Source of the DNA: Triplophysa rosa
Taxonomy: Eukaryota; Chordata; Actinopteri; Cypriniformes; Nemacheilidae
DNA length: 64,000 nt
Assembly (NCBI RefSeq): GCF_024868665.1
Contig: NC_079891.1
Location: 10,758,624-10,822,623 of the forward strand
Reading direction: 5' to 3'
Each line of letters starts with the position of its first letter. Within the stretch, counting starts at the first letter, position 1. Position numbers and translations under genes: made by a program. Positions 44,114 through 56,385 of this stretch are shown piece by piece. Under the pieces are notes generated by a model, which saw only the letters and a program-made list of their open reading frames with translations, was not told where the DNA came from and did no database searches.

Positions 44114-47100
44114 CCATTACTATCTGCTATTTGGGCCACAGGAGCCTATATCCCAGTGTTAGCCCAGGGTGTAGTGTAGTGCTTGCAGTGTACAATTGCT
44201 CTCGTCCCTCATCCTCAGCCCTTCAGTATACCTTAATGTGACGCCATAACTTGTGTAACTTACACAAATCATTATGATGTGAGACTGTTTGTTATTATTG
44301 CTCCAATCCATGAATAACAATGTGTTACTTCACTAGTAACTGGTAGTAGTAACTAGTAGTTTAAATGCAAATGAAACAAATTTCTTTTTTAAGGATAGTT
44401 TTTTTACCATTATAAACACACTATCATAAACTGAACATTCAAACACATTCAGATGTAAAAAGTGTAAATATGCGATGCAAAATCTGAAGCATGAATATTT
44501 TTTAAAAATCCTATTCAGTATATAAGATTAAAAAATGTGGTCTAGGAAGGAAAAATAAATTTGAAAAGCATGCCTATTTTGTAAGTAATTTGTAAAGTTT
44601 CTTTCAGTTAACAATGATTCTATTGTAAAGAATGTGGATGCAATATGTTTTGTGCATATGTAACAGTAGATAAAACATCTTGTGTGCTTTTCCTTGATTT
44701 TCACTAGAAGGTACACTGCAGAAAAATTTGTAAAATACAGAAACAAAATGCTTTAAACAGACTTATACACTTTGAATGCTGTAAGAATCCATTTGTTGTC
44801 CTCGCTTGATGTTTTGTCAACAGATCGCACTGTTTTTTTGTCAATGGATGTTGACAGAAAATCAAAAGCACCACGGTGGCAACAGCCCATAATGCCATAA
44901 ACCATCCCTTAGCTCTGATTTATAAAGATCAACAATCTGCTAAACAATCAATCTTCTCACAAGAGCTTATTATTTTGTTTCATAATAACTGTTACCGCTT
45001 TTCAAAGTCACTCTTCAAAGTCACTGGACAGGATTGCAGGAAATCTGCTCTTATTTTTTGAATGAATACATTTTGAACGGATAATACTGCAGTGATTATG
45101 TCCTACTGTTTTTTTATTTATTCCAACCTTCTGTGTTTGTATTGCTGTCAGTTACTATATCTTCATGATGTGTCGATAGTACAAAAGTAAGGTGGCACAG
45201 TGTATAGTTTTTGAAAGCTGCACTGTGGATTTCTAACCGCTCTATAATTTGAGCAAGGAGTTTGCTAAAGAGTATGCATGGATAAAACTTTCTCACCTGA
45301 ACTCAATGCTTGCAGCAAAATTTCAAGGTATGCTCAGAAACAATGCTTATATTGGTTTGTTTAAAATGTTATCAGATTGTTTTGTCTTGCTGTAAAATCC
45401 CGGAAGGCCCTGATATGTCGGGATTTCTGCATTTGTTAGACTCTAGATGCCATGTTTTGGAGATTGTCGAAGTTTTCACTAACCAAAGACGGCCCCGCCA
45501 AAAGTGGAGGTAGAACAGCTCTGTGGAAGGAAGCTCCACCAACAAAATCTAACAGTTTTAGAGGTGGGTAGGTCTTATGTGTCATTGTGCAGGGCCTAGC
45601 TTGAGGCTTAGCCTCTAACAGCCCTGTTATGCATTTTTGCCAGACAATTGACCATTTAACCATCTTTTACTGTCTTTTTAGGTCCTTGACGCCTCGGCTG
45701 TTATTACGGCATTGTTTCACCTCCCACCATGGTGATGTGTGAGTTGCTCTCACCCATGTGTAGCACTTTTCCGTGGGCTGTTCATCTCTGAGGGTGATTA
45801 CCCTCCCCCATTCTTCTACTGCAGAATACCGGCTCTGCTTTGCTGGAAAGTCAGATACATATACATGTTGCCATGGCAAAGCTTAGAATATATTTATATA
45901 ATAAATGCATTTTTTTTTCTTCTTCTTTTGGCCTCAATTGCTTTATCTCAGCAGTGTAGAGTCTGTTGCCCTCCGGGCCAGATTTAGATGTGTGTGGGTC
46001 TTCAAGGGTTTTACCAGAGAATAGCTGTTTGGATTGGGGCTGCTACGCCATGCAAGTGCGACCGAAATGTGTCATTTCTGGTTTTCTACATTATGCTGCA
46101 ACCAAAGGAAAGTCCAAAAGAAGAGCAAAAAATACAAGACAAAGCTCATGAAAACAGGCCCGATTGGATTATGTTAGATCTGGCATGTTTCTAGTTTTGA
46201 ATAAAGTCTTGGATTCTGTCTTATCACCTCCTGCCTCCCAGCTATATAAATTTAACAGGTGGAACCAAATGATTGTCTTTGCTTTAAGTTTGTAGCATCA
46301 ATTATTTAACGGGAAGCTAAAAAGTAAATTTATGTATATTTATCAGATTTCACCTTTCACGTAGAGGCATCTGAGATTATATTACAGTAAGGCTTGATAA
46401 TAATGATAACAGTTTCACAAACATATTTGCAGATGCTAAAGAATATAGAAATTGCTCCATTCAAACAAAACACCTGTAACTATAGCGGAAGAAATTGCAC
46501 TACATTGCATCACGATTATTAATTCTGAAATTAGTATTTCTCATTCAGGTACAATCAGCTCAGTTTCTCTGTCCCGTCTCTCTCTCCAAAAGAGCATGAG
46601 AGATTCTCTTCATAGCCAACAGGCAATCATGTCTGATTAGCAGTTTAACACGCTACTAATTATATTTGGTTAGGAAGCATCATTTATCCACATTGACTTC
46701 ATATATAAATGAGCTTTAAGAAAAACACTGGATGTATTTTATGCAGCCATTTTATTTAACGTTTTCCATGTAATTATAACATTGCAAATTGTTTATATAA
46801 TTATATGCATCCAAAATATAAATCACTTCAAAGTCATGGTCATAAATACTAATTTACTAATCCCCTTCCTGGACACATTTTACTTCGACAGTGTTCACAT
46901 TCAAATGTATAGGCACTTATGAACGTGCCTGACTCGATATTTATAAACACAACTTCAAAAGAAGTCAGCACCTGCTATTAGGTTTGAAAGCTTCTCTGCT
47001 TGTAAATAAATACACATACGCCATGTTTATAGACACTAGCCATTTAATGTAATGGAACTAACAGAATTGTACCACACACATTAATATTTTATGGGACATT

Positions 47101-49650
47101 GAATATTAGGCTACTACATTGGAGCTGAAGGTTTTATTGCCTATTTTTTTAAACTTTAAAGCACTTTAACTCATCTAAAGTAAGTTCATATCACTGAGAA
47201 CAACTGGTTCTTGTTATCACCTGTACTCTGTTAAAGGACTTTCTAAATATAAATCTGTTATTTTTTTCTAAATTGTTCCAAAGTGGTTTAGTGTTCATCT
47301 ATCCATCCATCCTCCAAAATTGAAAGAAAAGCTCTTTTCCAAGAGAAATAATGAATATCTTCACAAATACAAAAATGCTAGATAGGTGGAATATATTTTG
47401 CATTTTGTCATTACAAATTTGAAGATGTATTTGCCATGGAACAGCTAACAAGCATTTTTTTTAATCCAAATTATCTGTGTTTCTCCTACTGTAAATTGTT
47501 ATTGTATACTACATCAAATCTTTTCCATTCCCGTCACAGTGCGAAGATTTTGCAGAGATGGGTGTCTTTTTGCTGAGACAGAAAAAAACAGTTCTAGAAA
47601 CAGCTTTTACATCTCAGAAATACTAATGATACAAGCTGTACATTTTGGATCTGTTTGTTAACGTGTCATTCTCCTGCAGAGAGGATTCATACCGAACCTG
47701 CTTTTCACTTTAGGTCATGTCATGGCACTTTGCCATGGTTTATTCAGCTAACAAACGACACTGATGGTATAATATGACTTTACAGCTCTGGAACAAGATG
47801 TAAGGAAAAAAATAAAACACCCTTCTCTCATTAAGTCAGACCATTCTGTCCTTTCTTGACAGCTTTGGTTTTCATCTGATGCTTGTTCCTGTGAAAAAAA
47901 AGAAAAAGAAACTGAAAGAAAGCCATGGGTGTGAAAGGGCCACCTTTACATTCCTTATTGAGCACAGCTACTTGGGGAGCTGGGAGCCCTTGAGATGTGA
48001 AGTTCTATTCAGTCCACACCAAGAGCCATGAGCTCCTAATTGTCTCTAATAGATAGGGAGGTGTTGAAGCTTATTCTGCCAATCTGGAAGGAGAGGAAGA
48101 AGGAGAAGAGGAGGAGGAGAATGGAAGGAGAATTAGGTATTAAGAGCATATAAAAGGATGGTTGAGAGCGGTTGCAGGCCTTGATTTGTAATGACTCATT
48201 AAGTTTTCCCGTTTTTGTGCTGGCTGGCTCATTATAACCCACAGAGTAAAGGGAAATAGGAGTGGAGGTGGGAGGTGAGTTTAAATTGCCTTCGCCCAAT
48301 ACTTGGCCACAAAGCATAGACAAATAGTTGAATAGAAGGATGAACAGATGCAGGTAGCAGATGCAACCTTGCTGGTTAAATTGCCAAGCTTATTCAGATA
48401 TATGCCATTTATTTATTCAGGAAAGGCTGAAAAGGCAGTTAGTTATGGCAAATTTAGTGTGATGACTCAGTAACAATATAAAATCTACTTAAAACTTTTT
48501 ATAGATGTTACTGACATATAATGAACACTCAATGCATGATAATTGCATCTATATGATAATAATGATAAATCAGGCCTGTAAAAAACTTAAACCACATAAT
48601 CTGTTCACACAGAATTTTGAAAAAAAATCTCATTGGATTTCCAGACAATTAGAAAGTTTCCGCCTCCTGTGCTCATTTATTATTCAATATAAATCTACTA
48701 TGCTTTTTTGCAACCTGTAATTTCCCCCCAAATTAACACACGGATCCACAGATTTTATCTGAGACTTATGAGTATTCTGTCTGCTATTTCTTTAAAAGGA
48801 ATAGTACTAGAATTAGGGAGAATTGTTGTTTAGCATGTTCCAATGACAACTGTATTTAAAATAAAGACAACAATGGTATAATATATTGTGCTTTTTTTAG
48901 CCTAAAAAAAGGTTGATGTGTGAAGCAAACAGGCGGCTAAAGCGCTATATTTAGCATATCACTTCATAGAAGTCAATTTTTTCTGTAATGCTTCTGATAA
49001 TAGTCAAACCAATTCTTGCCATCTATTATACTGTACCACCATAGAAAGAGAGAGACTGAAAAATAGATGTATAGAAAGAAAGGTGCAATTGGCTTGGCTG
49101 ATCCATAACAGTCATTGGCTGTTACATACATCTCAAGATCCATTCAGGCTCTGGAGGTAATCGAGCTGGCCGACAGTTTGCCCCCCCCCCCCCCGGTGGC
49201 ACAATGGATTTATGATAGCACTGTCAAGAAAATGAGCCAGAATGACACAGTAGCTGACTTTAGCTGCAAATAATGTGATAGGCTGTACAGTCGCTGTGCA
49301 GCAACTGCTGTCATCGCAGGTAATAGGCTATAAAGAAGCCTGATAGCAATACCTGTCATTGCTTAATGGCTGACTTCACTGAAGAGCTTTTGTGGCCTTT
49401 AACATGGAGATAATAGAAGATACAACAAATTTTACAGCTTCTCGCCTTGCATTCGTAATTTATTTCGACATGAAACCACACAACAAGGACAACAGTACAG
49501 AAATAGAATGAGATGGAAGTTTGACAGACAATACAGAATGTGATAGGTACAACATAAGAGCATTCTTCTTCACAACTTGTAGATATTCAATTGAGAGATT
49601 ATTAACTTGAGTGATGGATCGTAAGCAACTCACAAACCGTAAGGTAATGC
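44114..49650. other. Gene-free region, mostly unique DNA
   Basis: No exons, RNA genes or transposon ends were recognised. Notable tracts are a purine-rich run at 48085-48140 (GAAGGAGAGGAAGAAGGAG), a 14-base C run at 49181-49194 and a dense, non-repetitive stretch at 49230-49400 that could be a conserved regulatory element. ORFs here are all under 100 codons. Confidence 0.5.
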
Positions 49651-49659
49651 ACTCCCCTT

Positions 49660-50217
49660 GGTTTAATTAGGGCCCAAGCACCGAAGTGCAGGATGAAGGC
49701 CTGGATTTTGGATTGAAAAGTACATGCAATGACATTTAAATACTCCTAGGGGATTCATGTGATGGCCACCAAACTTGGTGAACATGCTGCCAAGACATTG
49801 AAGATGCGAAATTGCAAAGGGGTTTCTGATACCTCGAACAGATTTGCCATTGTGAGACAATACATTTATGGTGAAATCTGGAAATCAAGAAGTTTCATAT
49901 CTATGGTATTGTTACGGTCTCCTTTCCCTTGTGCCTTCTTGATGCATTTATTGCAGTTCTTTAGCTGCATCTTTTTGTCGCCAGAGGGCGCTTGTCTGTT
50001 TGTTGTGTTTTTCTCTTGTGTTTGCAAGGTTTCCAAGGTGGAGTCAAGCAGTAGGTGTGGTTGGTTACCTATGATGAGTGACAAACGATCTCTGTTTTCC
50101 AGCGTGTGGGTCCAGCACCAGTTTATTTTTTTGCGTACTATAAGAATTATTTATTGAAATAAATGTATATTTTGAGTTAACTTAATTTGTGTGTGGCCTC
50201 CCCATTTATGTTACGCT
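49660..50217. repeat. Unclassified interspersed repeat fragments
   Basis: From 49670 (TTAGGGCCCAAGCACCGAAG ... AAGGCCTGGATTTT) the sequence resembles a fish repeat I remember starting TAGGGCCC(A/G)AGCACCG. From about 49911 TGTTACGGTCTCC begins a different block ending with an AATAAATG signal and GGCCTCCCCATTTATG, which looks like an LTR 3' region. I could not define both ends or a TSD for either block. Confidence 0.35.
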
Positions 50218-50223
50218 GCCTTG

Positions 50224-51400
50224 TATGGAGCGATTTTAGTCTCATTAATTATTCACAAGTAAAACAAGATACACACATGCGTAAACAGTTTCACATGAAC
50301 AAAACCTAATTTACGTGCACAAAGTATACATATACATGCACAAAAAGCAATTCACGTGCGCAAAACAAAACTATTTTCTCATAAAGTACGTTTCGCAAAC
50401 AACATACGACTGTGCGCAAATATTTCGAAAGTTTAAAATGTACACGTTTATCGTGTTATGTGAATGTGCAAATCGTCACTCACGTGTGAATCGCCTTGGA
50501 TGTGTGTGTGTGTGTTTTGAGACTCTCCTGGCAGCGCAACCCCACGTGGGTTGTCATACTCTTTAGCCAATCAGATTCAACCTTACCATTCAACCAATCA
50601 TAAACACGGAGAGCACAGGACTCAAGGAAAACGGCTCTGCGCACCTTTTGCGCAGCTACACATATATGTGCCCATACAAAACAATGTTTCCAAGAACTAA
50701 GTTATTTATTGTCCTTGTTCATTTTAAACATACATTGTATGGACATACAAACATGAACATATCTCATCTATCAGGCACAGTTTGTCACCCAGACGGATTT
50801 TAGCAGTTCAGTGGAAGTGACTGCTGGTTGTGTAGTTTTTAAGTGGTCATGTTCACTCACTATTTCACTTTTCTCGTACAAAATAAATTAATAAAAACAG
50901 ATTTATTGCGTGGCTGTATTATGTTTTAATACAGCATCACAGCTCAGAGAGTAGATTAGCGAAACTGTACAAACGAGCCTTTAGTGCTAACATTAGAGCT
51001 CCTTGAGTTCTGTGCTCTCCACGATTATGATTGGTTGAATGGTAAGGTTGAATCTGATTGGCTAAAGAGTACGACAACCCACGTGGGGTTGCGCTGCCAG
51101 GAGAGTCTCAAAAAACACACACACACATCTAAGCCAATTCACACTTGTGTGACGATTTGCACATTCAAATAACACGATAAACGTGTACATTTTAAACTTT
51201 CGAAATATTTGCGCACAGTCGTATGTTTGCAAAACGTACTTTATGAGAAAATAGTTTTGTTTTACGCACGTGATTGCTTTTTGTAAATGTATATGTATAC
51301 TTTGTGCACGTAAATTAGGTTTTGTTCATGTGGAACTGTTTACGCATGTGTCTATCTTGTTTTAGGCATGAATAATTAATGAGACTAAAATCGCTCCATA
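50224..51400. mobile_element. 1.18-kb element with about 390-bp inverted repeats and 6-bp TSD
   Basis: The left arm (from TATGGAGCGATTTTAGTCTC) and reversed right arm match over about 390 bp, through CACAAAGTATACATATACA, GTGCGCAAATATTTCGAAAG and GGCAGCGCAACCCCACGTGG. GCCTTG flanks both sides (50218-50223 and 51401-51406). The loop of about 400 bp has no gene. Its sequence near 50670-50870 recurs at 61262-61440. A 6-bp TSD is unusual for the common fish superfamilies, so the family is left open. Confidence 0.8.
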
Positions 51401-51403
51401 GCC

Positions 51404-51786
51404 TTGAGCCTCAATTACACACCCAAACAAGAACTCTCAATCTGTCAAAATGTCAGGAGTATGTACAGAGTGGGGGCAGCCACACAAATCACCAGAGAGA
51501 TGAATCAGTACAAGCTGGACCTGCTTGGGATCAGCGAGTGCAGATGGACAGGAGCAGGCAGACAGAAGCTGGCAACAGGACAAACAGTGCTGTATGCAGG
51601 AGATGAAGCGCTGCAGGAAGGTGGAGTTTCCACACTAGTCATTAAACAAGCAGAGAAGGCACTGATGGAGTGGACACCTGTCAGCAGTAGGATAATCACA
51701 ACAAGGTGTTATTCTCGATTCAGGAGACTGACAGTAATCCAGGCGTATGCCCCACACAATGAGTGAGTTGATGAGGAGAAATAACA
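51404..51786 (+). pseudogene. RTE-like LINE, start of the APE endonuclease domain
   Basis: The frame reads QNVRSMYRVG, REMNQYKLDLLGISECRWTG and RLTVIQAYAPHNE. These are the first APE blocks: N-V-R-T, L-G-I-S-E-x-R-W with the catalytic Glu, and the I-Q-x-Y-A-P strand. The coding sequence is cut at 51787 by a DIRS-type remnant and resumes at 52790. The 5' end abuts the long-inverted-repeat element, so part of the N-terminus is lost. Placing it in the RTE clade is a judgement from motif spelling. Confidence 0.65.
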
Positions 51787-52789
51787 GTTCCCTTTCAGTC
51801 GGTCTCTCAACGTTGTGTTGAGAGAAAGACTGGGGTTTGATCTTGAGAACCTATCATCTCCGAAAGGATTTTAAAAAACGCCAATGAACTTGGCGAATGA
51901 CACTGTCACGACTGGCGAGAAAGAACCCAATAGCAGGCAGGCGTGAAGGGGTTTAACAAAACAAGACTTTAATATAAAAACACAAAACAAAACACCCTAG
52001 ATGGGGAAAACAGAACAGAGATAAATACAAAACGAAAAACTTCCCACTATGGGGCAAAACAGAAACGAAGGCTAAATAATAAACCAAACTTACGGACAGG
52101 GCAAGAACTCGGGGAACAGGTAGACAAAACGCATGAAACAAGGTACAGGGTTCACAACACAGTACACAGAACAAGGCATGGAACAGGAACACGGGCAACA
52201 ACATAGGAACACGGGCAACAACATGAACACATACAATACACGAGCACAGGACAAAGAAACATGAGGGTATATAAAGGGAACACAAACGAGGGATAACGAC
52301 ACAGGGCAGGTGTGGGTAATCAAACACTCAGGGAAAGATAACAAGGAAACGAGAGGAGCGGGGCCAATGACAAGACAAGAGAAAACACATGAGAGGTAAA
52401 AACAAACAACTCATGGTTTTCTCACATAAAACCTAAGGGCTCCGTCCCGATCCCGCCACACGACTAGAATTTCATAAACAAGACGGTTGGACCGTGACAG
52501 ACACACGTACGCCAGTCTCTGAAAAAAGAAAAATTGATGTCTTATGGTGCTATGGCGCACTCCGTGCCACTAGCAAGTGGATGAATGCGAAAGGCAGTCT
52601 GAGCGAGGGGTGTTTTTCCTATACCCGTATGCACGGGGTGGAGACTGGCGTGCGTGTGCCATTCACCATGTTCATTGGTGTTTTTAAATTCCTCTCGGAG
52701 ATGATAGGTTCTCAAGATCAAACCCCCGTCTGTCTCTCAAAACAACATCTCGTTCCCTCCATCAGGGAACAAAGGTTACAATCGTAACC
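51787..52789. mobile_element. DIRS-type inverted-repeat remnant, split by a solo LTR
   Basis: The left block GTTCCCTTTCAGTCGGTCTC ... GGGGTTTGATCTTGAGAACC ... CTATCATCTCC is repeated inverted at 52650-52789, which ends AGGTTACAATCGTAACC. Its two outer ends copy the outer ends of the DIRS element at 23 kb (GTTCCCTTTC at the left, GTTAC...GTAAC at the right). Without the LTR only about 400 bp remain, with no gag, RT or recombinase, so it is a deletion derivative. It interrupts the endonuclease coding region of the surrounding LINE. Confidence 0.7.
51904..52499 (-). mobile_element. 596-bp solo LTR with perfect TSD GACAC
   Basis: The plus-strand sequence starts TGTCACGACTGG and ends GGACCGTGACA. 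GACAC lies directly outside both ends (51899-51903 and 52500-52504). On the minus strand it has a TATA box (CCCTTTATATACCC at 52266-52279) and, later, ATTAAAGTC as a likely polyadenylation region, in correct LTR order. No internal retroelement sequence remains. It lies inside the DIRS-type remnant and is the youngest of the three nested insertions. Its 3' end resembles that of the LTR at 57.7 kb. Confidence 0.9.
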
Positions 52790-54768
52790 ACAACAAACTG
52801 TGGACCAATGCAACAGACACGACAATTATCGTGATGGGAGACTTAAATGCCAAGGTTGGTCAGGACAACAACGGATATGAAAGGATAATGGGCACTCAAG
52901 GGCTTGTAGCTAGAAATGACAATGGTGAGAGGTTGTGTGAATTCTGCGAGATCAATGGTCTCATCATAACTGGCACATTATTCACGCACAAGAGCATTCA
53001 CAAAGCAACATTGGTATCAGCAAATGGAACGGTGAAGAACCAGATCGACCACCTTATAATCAGCGGGCAGTGGAGGTCCTCCATCTTGGACACCAGAGTG
53101 CAGAGAGGTGCTGATGTGAACAGTGACCATTACTTGGTGAAAACGAGAATCAGGCTGTGACTCAGCACCAACAGGAAGCAAAATAAAGTCAAACCAAGAC
53201 TGGATGTTGAGGGACTGAATGATGAGGAAACCAGGAAGAAATACACTGATGCAGTCAGAAGCAAGCTGACCAAACTAAAGGATGAGAGTGGCGACAGTGA
53301 GGACATAAATACAATGTGGGAACAGCAGAGGAAGGCCTATGTTAGTGCTGCAGAGGAAGTCCTTGGTTACAGGAAAGGTAAGAGTGAACCATGGATTAGT
53401 AAAGCAACATGGCAGCTCATTGACGAGAGAAAGGAGATAAAAGGAAAAAGCCACAGCACAAAATCGGAAAGAATCAAGGACAGGCTGAAAGAAACATTCA
53501 AGCAAAAGGACAAATAAGTTAAGAAGAACATCAGGGAGGGCAAAATAAAATGGATTACGGAGAAGGCGCAGAGGGCACAGAGCACAGCAGAGAATGGCAG
53601 GCAAAATGAGGTGTATGAAATAGTGAAACAACTGACAGGTCAGGGTCACAAGAAGATGGCTGCAGTTAAGAGTAAAGATGGGAAACTCCAGAAGAGGAAA
53701 GAAGAACGATTGAACAGGTGGGAAGAGCACTTCCAGGAAGTGTTAAATAGAGAACAGCCTCTAGAACCACCACAAGATGAAGATAATCAATGGGAAGAAA
53801 TTCTTCAGATTCAAGTAGAATCGCCCACCAAACAGGGAATCAAGAAGGCAATGACAAGGCCCCAGGGATATAACAAGTTACAGCAGAGATGATTAAGGCA
53901 GACCTGGATGGCTCTTGTGAGGAACTGAAACCAATTTTTGATCATATCTGGCAGGAGGAAAGAGTACCGGACCAATGGAAACAGGGACTGATCTACAAGA
54001 TCCCCCAAAAAAGGAAACCTACCAGACTGCGGTAATTGGAGAGGGGTGACCCTCTTACCGATAGCCAGCAAAATACTTGGGAAGATTTTGATCAGAAGAA
54101 TTCAGGATAGAGTTGATGGATGCCTCCAGAAAGAGCAAGCTGGATTTCAGGCAGGAAGGAGCACCATTGATCAGATCTTCATCCTGCGAAACATCCTGGA
54201 ACAGGCCAATGAGTGGAACGCCACATTGTACGTTCAGTTTGTGGACTTTGAAAAGGTGTTTGATTCCATTGACAGAAGAAGCCTGCGGGTGATTATGAAG
54301 AAATGTGGCATACCAAGCAAACTGATCGTTATCGTCAAAGCACTAAACGAAGACTTTCAGTGCGCAGTGATAGACAAAGGGGAGACAACTGAATGGTTCC
54401 CAGTGATCACATGAGTCAAGCAAGGTTGCTGCATGTCAGGATTCCTGTTCGTTATGATCATCGACTGGGTCATGAGACAGACTGTGGAGAAAAAGAAGAC
54501 CGGCATACGATGGAATTTCACCACAGTACTTGAGGTCCTAGACTTTCCCGATGACATAGCCCTACTGTCATCGACATTCGACCTGCTGCAGACGAAGACT
54601 ACAAGACTGGAAGAAAATGCAGGAAGGGTAGGACTCAAACGGAACACCCAGAAGTGCAAGGTGATAAAGGTGAACAGCAAAAAGAAGGAGGTTGCACTAT
54701 GAGTAGGGCAAAATGGCGTGGAGGAGGTAGAGCGCTTCACATACCTTGGTGCAGAAGTGACCCATGAT
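52790..54768 (+). pseudogene. RTE-like LINE, endonuclease end and reverse transcriptase, multiply broken
   Basis: The endonuclease continues with IIVMGDLNAKVGQDN, GERLCEFCEINGLIITGT, HKSIHKATL, NQIDHLIISGQW and RGADVNSDHYLV, which carry the G-D-x-N and S-D-H catalytic motifs. A Lys-rich linker follows with in-frame stops near 53160, 53515 and 53890. RT blocks are NWRGVTLLPIASKILGKIL, EQAGFQAGRSTIDQIF, VQFVDFEKVFDSIDR (motif A), VKQGCCMSGFLF (motif B) and LDFPDDIALLSS, where the usual motif C F-A-D-D reads F-P-D-D. The sequence ends at the Harbinger boundary near 54770. The copy is inactive. Confidence 0.75.
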
Positions 54769-55139
54769 GGATGATGGTTTAAATAGCAAATGCATTTGCG
54801 CTCATTTGTGCGCCCATGTGCGTTGGTCTAAAAAAGAGGTGTGCTCAGGCGCATTGTTGGCGTGTTGCTATTTTGAGGAACTGAAAATAGACTGCGCCAT
54901 AGACCAACTCAAACCTGGTCTAAAGTCTAAAGTCAATGGCGCAATTTTTTTTTTGTTTAAAAAAAAGAGCGCATTAGTAGAAAATGCGCCTCTGGGCGGG
55001 TCCACATACAACGCGCTTTCACTTTACTTATTACACAGAGGGAAGCGTAGCAGCACACAAACATGCCAAATATAAAAAATAAATGGATTACAATGTAAAA
55101 TATTATTATTGTGTACATGAAGATAAGAAAGCCGGCTTG

Positions 55140-55269
55140 TCATGTAGATGATCTGCTCGTGCGCTTTAACCTCACGCACGAGCAGATGCGTTTCCTCTCT
55201 AGAGAAGCCTCCAGTCTTTGCTCTTGCAAATTCCGCCGCGTAAGCACGGCGCGAGCCAAATTCCGCCAT
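55140..55269 (-). pseudogene. Harbinger MYB-like gene, N-terminal fragment
   Basis: The minus strand starts MAEFGSRRAYAAEFARAK and reads GFSREETHLLVREVKAHEQ then IIY before the deletion junction. It supplies the part of the protein that is broken in the copy at 12.1 kb. The R-E-E-T-x-x-L-V-R-E-V-K helix is the start of the DNA-binding trihelix/MYB-like domain. Everything after about residue 42 is gone, and the frame then reads unrelated sequence. Confidence 0.7.
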
Positions 55270-55409
55270 GGCGCGAGCACAACGAGAGATGAGACTCTGA
55301 TTGGTTTACTGCACGTTACGCCCAAAAATCACCCATTACTCATCAAGAGAATCGGGACAACCTGTTTAGACCATGCGCCCGGGCGCGCCGACCGTTTTCC
55401 CGTTGTTAA

Positions 55410-56385
55410 CCCTCTAAGCGCCAAAGTCACAGAATTGCGACAAGACGTCATACTTCATAAAATAGGCTGTAGATCCTACTATGGTGTAATATCTCATTTG
55501 TATTCCATACCACTAGATGGCAGACATGTAGTACTTCGATTCTAGACCAAAATGACGTCATGTTCCCATTCAAAGTGTTCGAGCAAATAGCAGAGCAAGT
55601 GAGCTATCATGTGTCATTGAAGCGGAAGCAGTTCAGTTCAGAGCGTCAGAGTAAATTGTGAGATTTGTGAGAGAAAATTGCCAAATTGCTAATAAAAGGT
55701 TGTACCGCGAGGGTGTGTTGCGAATGTTATTCGCCGATTCTGACTCTGAAGGGGAATATTTGGCTTTTGGAAATCACGATCGGTCGTCTAATCACCGTGC
55801 GTCTCCCGGTACAGCTGTGCAGCGCAATGGTGCCACCGTGCAAGGCGCGAATGTTCACGAAGCACAAACGAGCGATTATTTCGACCCTTTGCCTAACGGA
55901 GATGGGGGTGACAGGGATGAACGTGGTCGTAGTGTCCATAGGAGAGCTGTTGCTAAAGGTAGAGGCAGCTGATTGGGCAGATAGCTGGTCAACTGATCAA
56001 AAAATAGGCACATGCATTTTACTATGGCACAGTAATATAGTAATAATTTTACTATAGTTACTAATAGTTTTACTGTTGATTTCCTCTTTTCCTGATCATT
56101 TGGAATAAGGATCAAAGAGTAAAAAAACATGCAAATAAGTTCAAACATCAATTCAATATCTACTATTTCCTGAATATTATGAAATTCATGTTGGCCACCC
56201 TGGATGATGTCATAATATGCTAATTAGATGAGTATATTTACACCCCACATAAACTTTTGGTCATGCCCAACATTTTTATAATTTACAGAAGATCTCTGTC
56301 TTTAAGTCCTTTCAAGCCACAAGCTTTTGAAATCTTGATGTCAAAATCCAGCATGTTTTCCAAAAAAACCCTGGCGCCTAAAGGG
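55410..56385 (+). mobile_element. Non-autonomous piggyBac element with TTAA on both sides
   Basis: TTAA lies at 55406-55409 and 56386-56389. The ends are CCCTCTAAGCGCCA and, reversed, CCCTTTAGGCGCCA, 12 of 14 identical, with the CCC start usual for piggyBac. The 976-bp interior keeps the first part of a transposase-like ORF and then AT-rich DNA, so it is an internal-deletion derivative. It sits between GTTTTCCCGTTG and AATTAGCAAAAG, joining which restores the Harbinger right interior. Confidence 0.9.
55724..55972 (+). pseudogene. piggyBac transposase N-terminal fragment
   Basis: From the Met of MLFADSDSEGEYLAFGN the frame is open for 82 codons. An acidic D-S-D-S-E-G-E cluster at the very start is typical of piggyBac/PGBD N-termini. 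The later part (SDYFDPLPNGDGGDRDERG) is low complexity. No DDBD-type catalytic domain or C-terminal Cys-rich region follows, so it is a truncated gene. An upstream in-frame Met at 55658 is possible but less likely. Confidence 0.55.

Noticed and set aside
49181..49194. C14 run as an assembly error or G-quadruplex gene control site
   Set aside because: A single homopolymer with only one G-run equivalent cannot define an intramolecular quadruplex promoter, and no gene lies near; length may be inexact in the assembly.
51953..52344. Cys/Val/Leu-rich minus-strand ORFs resembling a membrane protein
   Set aside because: They lie wholly within the solo LTR, in a low-complexity region of its sense strand.
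53275..53730. 151-codon minus-strand ORF, Leu/Phe-rich
   Set aside because: Antisense of the Lys/Glu-rich linker of the LINE; hydrophobicity is a by-product of complementing Lys and Glu codons.
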